From Pieris napi (lineage: Eukaryota > Arthropoda > Insecta > Lepidoptera > Pieridae), in the NCBI RefSeq assembly GCF_905475465.1, contig NC_062246.1:3808001-3872000 (forward strand): a stretch of DNA of 64,000 nucleotides, given 5' to 3'. How positions within the stretch are numbered: the first letter of the stretch is position 1; each line of letters begins with the position of its first letter. Below, one piece after another: positions 58,190 to 64,000 of this stretch. The notes below the pieces were generated by a model that was given only the letters and a program-made list of their open reading frames with translations, did no database searches and was not told where the DNA came from. The position numbers and the translations under genes were made by a program.

Positions 58190-59494
58190 TATAAAGGGTT
58201 TTTCAACAAGAACTTTGTTTTCTAAAACAAAATAAAACAAAGAATTTAGAGGAAAATGAATAAAATTTTTATTGTATCACAAAGAGAAAAGTTTGGCAAT
58301 TATGAATGAAAAATGATATCTGGCAAATGTCCACCACGACCACGCTGACAGATGTTGATTCTTTCATCAAAATTTTTAATCACTTTTTGGCAAAATGGAG
58401 GGTCTATTTCGTTAATGACATCACGGATTTTGAGTTTTAAGGCTGCAATCGATTCGATTGGCTCCGTATAGACTCTGTCTTTAACATAGCCCCACAAAAA
58501 ATAATCCAGTGGTGTTAAATCACACGATCTGGCTGGCCACTTAACAGCTGAATTTCGCGAAATTATGCGCTCGGGAAATTTGGTTTGCAATAAATTGATC
58601 GTTTCATTGGCTGTGTGACATGTGGCACCGTCCTGTTGAAACCACATTTCAGTGATATCCATGTCATCAATAATAGGCCAAAATTTAGTGGTTAACATCT
58701 CGCGATACCGTGATCCATTGACTGTTACCGCATTTCCAGCCTCATCTTCGAAAAAAAAACGGCCCAATCACGCCTCCAGACCACATAGTGCACCACACAG
58801 TAACACGTTGAGTATGCAAAGCCTTCTCAATAATTGCTTTAGGATTTTCAGAAGCCCAAATGCGACAATTTTGCTTGTTGACGTACCCTGACAAATGAAA
58901 ATGGGCTTCGTCTGAAAAAATGATTTTTTCAGAAAAACCAGCAGGTTGTTCCTGAATGAACTGAGCGAATCTGCGGCGATTTGAATGGTCGATCAGCTTT
59001 AATTCCTGCACCAGTTGAATCTTGTAAGGCTTCAAAGCCAAATCCTTTCGCAAAATTCGCCATGTTGTGCTTTTGGATAACCCCAATTGTTGAGAACGTC
59101 GTGAAATTGACAAATTTTGATCTTCTTCAACACTGTGGCTCACGGCGGCGATGTTTTCTGTTGAACGACCCGGTCGAACACGTGTTGGTGTTGGCACATT
59201 TTGTACCGAGCCTGTCGACTCAAATTTCGCGACCAAATTCTTAACAGCGGTCTCAGAAGGACGATTATGCTGGCCGAAAATATCACGAATTTTACGAAAT
59301 GTAACTTTAACAGAACCACCATTTTTATAGTGGATTTGAATTATTTTAATGCGATTTTCGAGCGAAATTGAATTCATTGTAATAATTGCCAAAGCACCTG
59401 CTACGAATACCGCCAAAAACTAAATGTCAAAACTATCACGTTCTCGGTGTTGCCACAATTGAAAAACAAACTTCTTGTTGAAATACCCTTTATA
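58190..59494 (-). mobile_element. Tc1/mariner-superfamily transposon, complete ends
   Basis: 1.3 kb. Terminal inverted repeats of about 30 bp: left 'tataaagggtttttcaacaa', right 'ttgttgaaataccctttata'. They are bounded by TA. It encodes the transposase given in the next entry. The size fits an intact-length element. Confidence 0.88.
58300..59378 (-). pseudogene. Mariner-type transposase, one frameshift
   Basis: Start ATG at 59378 (MNSISLENRIKIIQIHYKNG, the N-terminal HTH region), then a second HTH with RRSQQLGLSKSTTWRILRK. Catalytic motifs: first Asp in IIFSDEAHFHL, second in QQDGATCHTA, third in CDLTPLDYFLWGYVKD, about 36 residues after the second. The N-terminal frame (59378-58742) and C-terminal frame (58767-58300) overlap at a run of nine A on the plus strand (58751-58759). 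One base gained or lost there breaks the protein. All three acidic residues are kept, so the inactivation looks recent. Confidence 0.88.
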
Positions 59495-60316
59495 AACAGA
59501 CATTTCGTACCAACATATGATTTCTAAGGGCGCAATTAACATAGTAAGGTAGACATCGTGACTCGTGAGGAAACCAGCATTATTTACACCCAAATTGCCG
59601 ACTTGTGTCCGGTACAGACTAATCATCTTACATAAAGAAAATTATTCAAGAATACATATCGCGAGTGTAACAAATGGTTCTTGAGACACTGAATTATAAT
59701 TATTATAAATATTATGAGATACAAGAAATAAAAGCCGAAATTGTCAAATTGCTCAACAAATTGAAGAATTGAATCAGTTTTAATTATAAATCCTATTATA
59801 TCTCCTTCCTTTATTCCTTTTGTATTTCAAACAAGAACATTGAAGAACGTAATTAGTATTTTTTAAGTATAAGCATGAGGCTGGACGGCAAACAAAACGA
59901 AGATAAGATTTTTTAATAAAATTTATATATTATTGTTACATATATTGCTGTAATATAGTTCCACAGAATCGTTAAAAGTAACAATGAAGTAGTTTGTTAA
60001 AGGTCATACATTAAATTATAGTACTGAAACACTAAAAAATTCCATACACCCTAAATATTTATATAACCAAGTAAAATCAAGATGCTTTCCACGATAATAT
60101 TCATAATACAGGCCGAAATAAAACTTACAATACCTACAATCTTTTGTTTTAATCTATACAACTGCTATTTATATACGAATATCTAAATGAGATATAAAAA
60201 GTTATCGCACGACATAGTTTTTAGTTTAAATCGATATAGTCTTTTAATAAATACGTTATCGAAGCCAACCTTCATTTTCAACTTGTTTACGCACTTATAA
60301 CTATCACGGAGATCTA
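59495..60316. other. Intergenic, P450 3' flank
   Basis: AT-rich with a reverse SINE scrap at about 59520-59630. No exon recognised. Confidence 0.4.
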
Positions 60317-60482
60317 CCTTGCGATTCTGTAACTCACTTTTTGAACTCTCACAGCGGTTTTCTCAGCGGCGGTCGCGCTCAAATCAGTCGTGAAGCAGTC
60401 ATTTTACGATTTGGCATTCTGATAAACAATAAACTACAAGCTCCCTCCTTATCAGAAAAGTGAGTTACAGAATCGCAAGGCT
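60317..60482. repeat. Foldback MITE copy with most of the right arm deleted
   Basis: The left arm 'ccttgcgattctgtaactca' to 'aaacaataaactacaagctcc' matches 8723-8840. Of the right arm only 'gtgagttacagaatcgcaag' plus 'gct' remains. It ends 30 bp from the P450 stop codon. Confidence 0.85.
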
Positions 60483-60511
60483 ACTTAGGAAATTATATTT
60501 TAATAAATGAT

Positions 60512-62767
60512 TCAACGAGGAACAAATTTCACGCTTGCACCGTCAATGGGTGCCAGTACAATGCTGTATGGGTCACTTTTTAGTTCATACGGCATTATTG
60601 GCTCAATTCTAAAATTGTGGACAATTTGAACCAATGCCGTTTTCAATTGCAGCATTCCATAACGTTTACCTGAAAGAAAAAAAATATTTATAAATTTACA
60701 GCGAAAAATTTATTTTTTGCAACGAAAAATTTATTTTGCATCACTGGAATGCTATAAAATATTTCCCCGAAAGTGTTCATAAATACTAAGGTGAAACATT
60801 GAAAACTGTAAATTATGGAACAATTAAACTAGTCTTGTTGGTACTAGACTTGAATTTCGTAATAAATTTTAAACTATTTATAACTTATTAATACATTGGA
60901 GAATGTTTAATTATGTTCATTACACGCTAATGAAATCATATACGTCATCCCCACGAAAAAAATATAAAGTTGTACATTTATTCAATTTTCTTACAAAAAT
61001 TGTCTCTGTTTTAACACCATACTTTACTTTACCTATTCAAGATATATATATTTACCTATACAAGACCGATGCCCTTCGCCGAAAGGTAGGAACGTATAAT
61101 TTAATGCGTCGAATTCTGATGACGTTAAAAACCTTTCTGGACGCCATTCATTCGGTTCCGGAAAGAATCGCTCATCATGATGAAGAGCAGCCACATTTAC
61201 CATAATTGGAATTCCCTTTTCCAGGACTATGTCATCTGTTAACTGGTAATCATTAACGGGAACTCTATCCAAGTGCTGTAATGGTACACATTTTCTTAAC
61301 GTCTCTGAAATTTTTCAATGATTGGTTAATATCCAATTCTGAGGGTATCGTCAAATCTTGAAACGGCTTATAGTTGAACTATGTACTAAAACTAGTACTA
61401 ATGCTTTGTTTTGGATACCACAATTTCTTTTATCAATTATTATTGCTAAACATCGTGGAACATTTCATAATTTTTATTTATCCCGATAGACGATCATTGT
61501 GTCTATTTTCGAAACTGTATTGTGGAGTCTGCTTATATAGTATGAATTACTGGTTACTATAATTACTAGCTCCTATTAATCATTTCTATGAATTTTTGTG
61601 TTTCGCAAAAATGTTGTATTATTATTATTAAAAACGTCTCTGTCAGCCATAGGTATAGAAGGTAAAGAGAGAGTATTTGAACTTTACTGAAGCACCAAAA
61701 TACATTGTTCGAATATTATTCACCTAGTAATTACATTATTGTGTCAAATCGACGTTTACGCACACACGATGAAAACTATTAATTAGTTTATAGTTTGTTA
61801 CTACATTAAATAAATTTACAATAACGTAGATTAATTAATTATATTGTTCACACATTTCGACGTTTAGAGTGCCTTAATGTTGAACAGCGAGATCACTTCT
61901 AAATGTTATGTTTGCGTTTAAATAAGTTTTACTTCAATATGTATTACTCATTAATATTAATGTTTTCCTACCGTTGATAACTGCAATCAGGTACTTCAGT
62001 TCGGATAATTCAGTGTAGTCGAGAACGTTCTTTCCAGATCTACGTACAACATCATTTATTTCATTATATAGCTTTTCCTGTAAAGAGCATTTAATCTAGG
62101 AAATAGTTCATTTTTGTTGCAAAAGAATAATTAGCAATTATTATTAACTAAATTAAATTATTATTTAATTGCAATTAGCGAAAACGAAAACGCATTTAAT
62201 GATCGCTTTAATTTTACAAAATTTAACTTCAAAAAGAACTTATCTAAGAAATATATTACGAATTGATAAACTCTTTCTTCAAACAGTTCTTTTGTTTTCT
62301 AATTACTTTGAAGATTAAACACAAAACTGTACAAACTCCAAACCAATAATTGATCTACGTTGTGTAATTCGCTTAATAAAGTAGCGCTACAATCTTATAC
62401 AGATATTAGCCTAAGATTTCGTCAATTTTTAATCATTTGATTTGTGCACAAGAATCTCAACACACGGGTTGAACCCCAAAGGGGGGAAAGTCGCACGCTC
62501 AAACTAGTAGTCTAATACTCTTCTGCCTGTTTGATAAACTATTTAAGGATAGTAGCTTAAATGAAGGTCAAATTTCATATGAAATGTCTAAGAAATGCCA
62601 ATCAAGTTTTGGCCGTTGACGTCCACGGTGTCCTTCGATTTTTATTACCTGTTCTTCCTGATGATATGCCAGCTCGAAAATTGTGTATGTAAGTGTGACA
62701 GTGGTGGTTTCAATAGATGCCATTATAAATGCAGCTGCTTGGGACAACATCAAGTTTTCACTTAGAT
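60512..62767 (-). CDS. Cytochrome P450, clan 3 (CYP6-like), last four exons
   Basis: Haem-thiolate monooxygenase, probably ER-bound. Minus-strand exons: 62767-62649 (I-helix, AAAFIMASIETTTVTLTYT, with the family's (A/G)xxET core as ASIET), 62077-61972 (KLYNEINDVVRRSG to LKYLIAVIN), 61304-61056 and 60669-60512. The third exon opens with the K-helix ExxR as ETLRKCVPLQHLDR, has FPEPNEWRPERF, and ends in the haem-binding FGEGHRSCIGK with the cysteine ligand. The last exon runs RYGMLQLKTALVQIVHNF to the stop TGA (60512-60514). Borders are AG/GT and phases agree throughout. The N-terminal half should lie to the right, beyond the Harbinger element and probably beyond the window. A possible coding scrap (GRDVTWTMRNNLADFL) occurs at about 63915-63985 but does not join in phase. 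Substrate unknown. Confidence 0.9.
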
Positions 62768-63004
62768 CTAAAATTTTTAATTGTTTTTTTTTTAATTTAT
62801 ATTTAATTTTTTTTTTGAGAAACTTATGCTTACACTAACTAACTGTCACACATTTTAGATGTAAGATTTTGTAAAATAATTAGTAAATTTAGGACTGTGT
62901 GTGATGTCGTAAGCTTAATAAATAAAATTTTATTTAATATAAAATACAAAAAAAAATATTAAAAAAAATATATTTCAAAAAAAAAAAAGTGAAATATAAC
63001 CTAA
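62768..63004. other. AT-rich P450 intron segment
   Basis: Poly(T)/poly(A) runs. Nothing else recognised. Confidence 0.4.
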
Positions 63005-63629
63005 AGGTGCTATCAGACGGTTCACTCGAATGATTGTTCACTCGAGTGAATGCTTCATTTTTTTTCATTCTATGTTCACACGGCTTAGACGAAATGATAC
63101 AGAAATGAACATTCATTGTTCTTTTTTTTAAATATGTCATCGAATGAAGTCGTACGTCTTGGAATTAGTTTAATTTGTGATCATTTAATCAAAGAGTTGA
63201 CAAAAAAGTAGCAAAGAAAACGTTGACGGTGGTGGGTGCGACCATGGATTGAAAGAAGAAATTTATTAGGAGCTTTCAATACATTGTTGAGAGAACTAGC
63301 CGTTGAAGATCCTGATTCATATTGTAATCATCTTCGAATGGATGAAAGTAAAAAAAAAAAAGTTATAACTTCGTCGACAACGTGATGTCCGTTGGCTACA
63401 GGACTCGAAACAAAATGGTCGAATCCGAATGAACGTTCTCTCAGAGTTCAGACCGTTCATTTCTCGTTCATTCGGAGTGGGATTGAAAGATACCGAATGC
63501 CAATATCCAACACTGTTGGATCGGTTCACTAATGATTTCATTCGGCACTCGTGTTTCATTTTTTGTTCAGACATTTCATTTCGAGTGAAAGGTGAAAATG
63601 AACAAAAAATGAACCGTCTGATATCACCT
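63005..63629 (+). mobile_element. PIF/Harbinger-derived element with decayed protein fragment
   Basis: Ends 'aggtgctatcagacggttca' and 'tgaaccgtctgatatcacct' are inverted repeats flanked by the 3-bp duplication TAA (63002-63004 and 63630-63632), as PIF/Harbinger elements make. About 63222-63348 on the plus strand encodes RRWWVRPWIERRNLLGAF and ELAVEDPDSYCNHLRMDES. This is the conserved N-terminal block of Harbinger-element proteins. The rest of the gene is deleted. Inside the P450 intron. Confidence 0.85.
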
Positions 63630-64000
63630 TAAGCGTCAGACGTCAGCAAGCAACGTACAAAATATTTCCAAATTTAAAACAGCTTAAATATTTAAACATT
63701 TATCTCATTTGTAATTAAAAATAATTATTTCCCATAATTGTTGTATAGTAATTATAAATTAAAAAATGCATTTTACGTCACCAACATGTTTTTAAACTCA
63801 TAATTTCCTGTGTGAAATGATAAAAATTAACCGATAAAATTCTTTAAAGGTTATTTTTTGTTATGGGTAGCGAAAATTTATTTTAAAGTTATAATATTAT
63901 ATAAGGTATTCAAACACTGCTCTAGAAAATCCGCAAGGTTATTTCTCATAGTCCATGTTACATCGCGGCCACTATTCTCTAGTAAGTTATAAACAAATTA
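63630..64000. other. Right end of window, presumed P450 intron
   Basis: AT-rich. It contains only the doubtful minus-strand coding scrap at about 63915-63985 mentioned under the P450. Confidence 0.35.

Noticed and set aside
58652..59322. Plus-strand frames at 58652 and 58981, and the minus-strand frame at 59140
   Set aside because: Shadows of the mariner transposase in other frames.
61629..61690. Minus-strand peptide LPSIPMADRDVF resembling a P450 K-helix exon
   Set aside because: No in-phase join was found, and the exon 61304-61056 already supplies the ExxR segment. Probably a coincidence or an old exon scrap.

Overview
The window is AT-rich eukaryotic DNA with spliced genes, and its interspersed repeats point to a moth or butterfly (Lepidoptera). 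These include tRNA-derived SINEs with a GGTTCGATCC box, LINE 3' tails of the 'ggccggcaacg...catcaggtgagcc' type, Helitron-like ends finishing in CTAGT, and hAT, Harbinger and Tc1/mariner pieces. No bacterial, viral, rRNA or CRISPR features were seen.

Layout. (1) 380-3794, minus strand: four exons of the deubiquitinase USP7 (MATH domain plus the start of the catalytic domain). The gene runs off the left edge and its N-terminal exon was not found. (2) About 3.8-18.3 kb: no gene recognised, but a tandem duplication and several foldback elements, one nested inside another repeat. (3) 18293-56813, plus strand: one gene of about 46 exons and about 2,122 codons, reconstructed by hand from splice sites with matching phases. 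It encodes a single polypeptide with four consecutive channel repeats (S1-S6, pore, C-linker, cyclic-nucleotide-binding-like domain). That is the layout of the sperm CNGK ('tetraKCNG') channels of sea urchin and fish. (4) 56.8-60.3 kb: LINE remnant and a frameshifted mariner element. (5) 60512-62767, minus strand: the last four exons of a clan-3 (CYP6-like) cytochrome P450, whose 5' part lies to the right. (6) 63005-63629: a Harbinger-type element with a decayed transposase-associated fragment.

The most interesting object is the four-repeat channel. The reading frame stays open through all exons, yet none of the four pores has a canonical GYGD or GFGN filter: they read IFGD, GIGM, GCGC and TGGD. 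None of the four nucleotide-binding cassettes keeps both the conserved Glu and Arg. This suggests a channel-like protein kept as an open frame but changed in ion selectivity and ligand gating. Two of its exons end exactly where a transposon terminus supplies the 5' splice site. One 3' splice site is tandemly duplicated, and one intron holds a long palindromic microsatellite.

All exon boundaries come from reading splice motifs, phases and family resemblance by eye; no alignment or expression data were available. The weakest boundaries are the first two channel exons and the starts or ends at 39837 and 50249.
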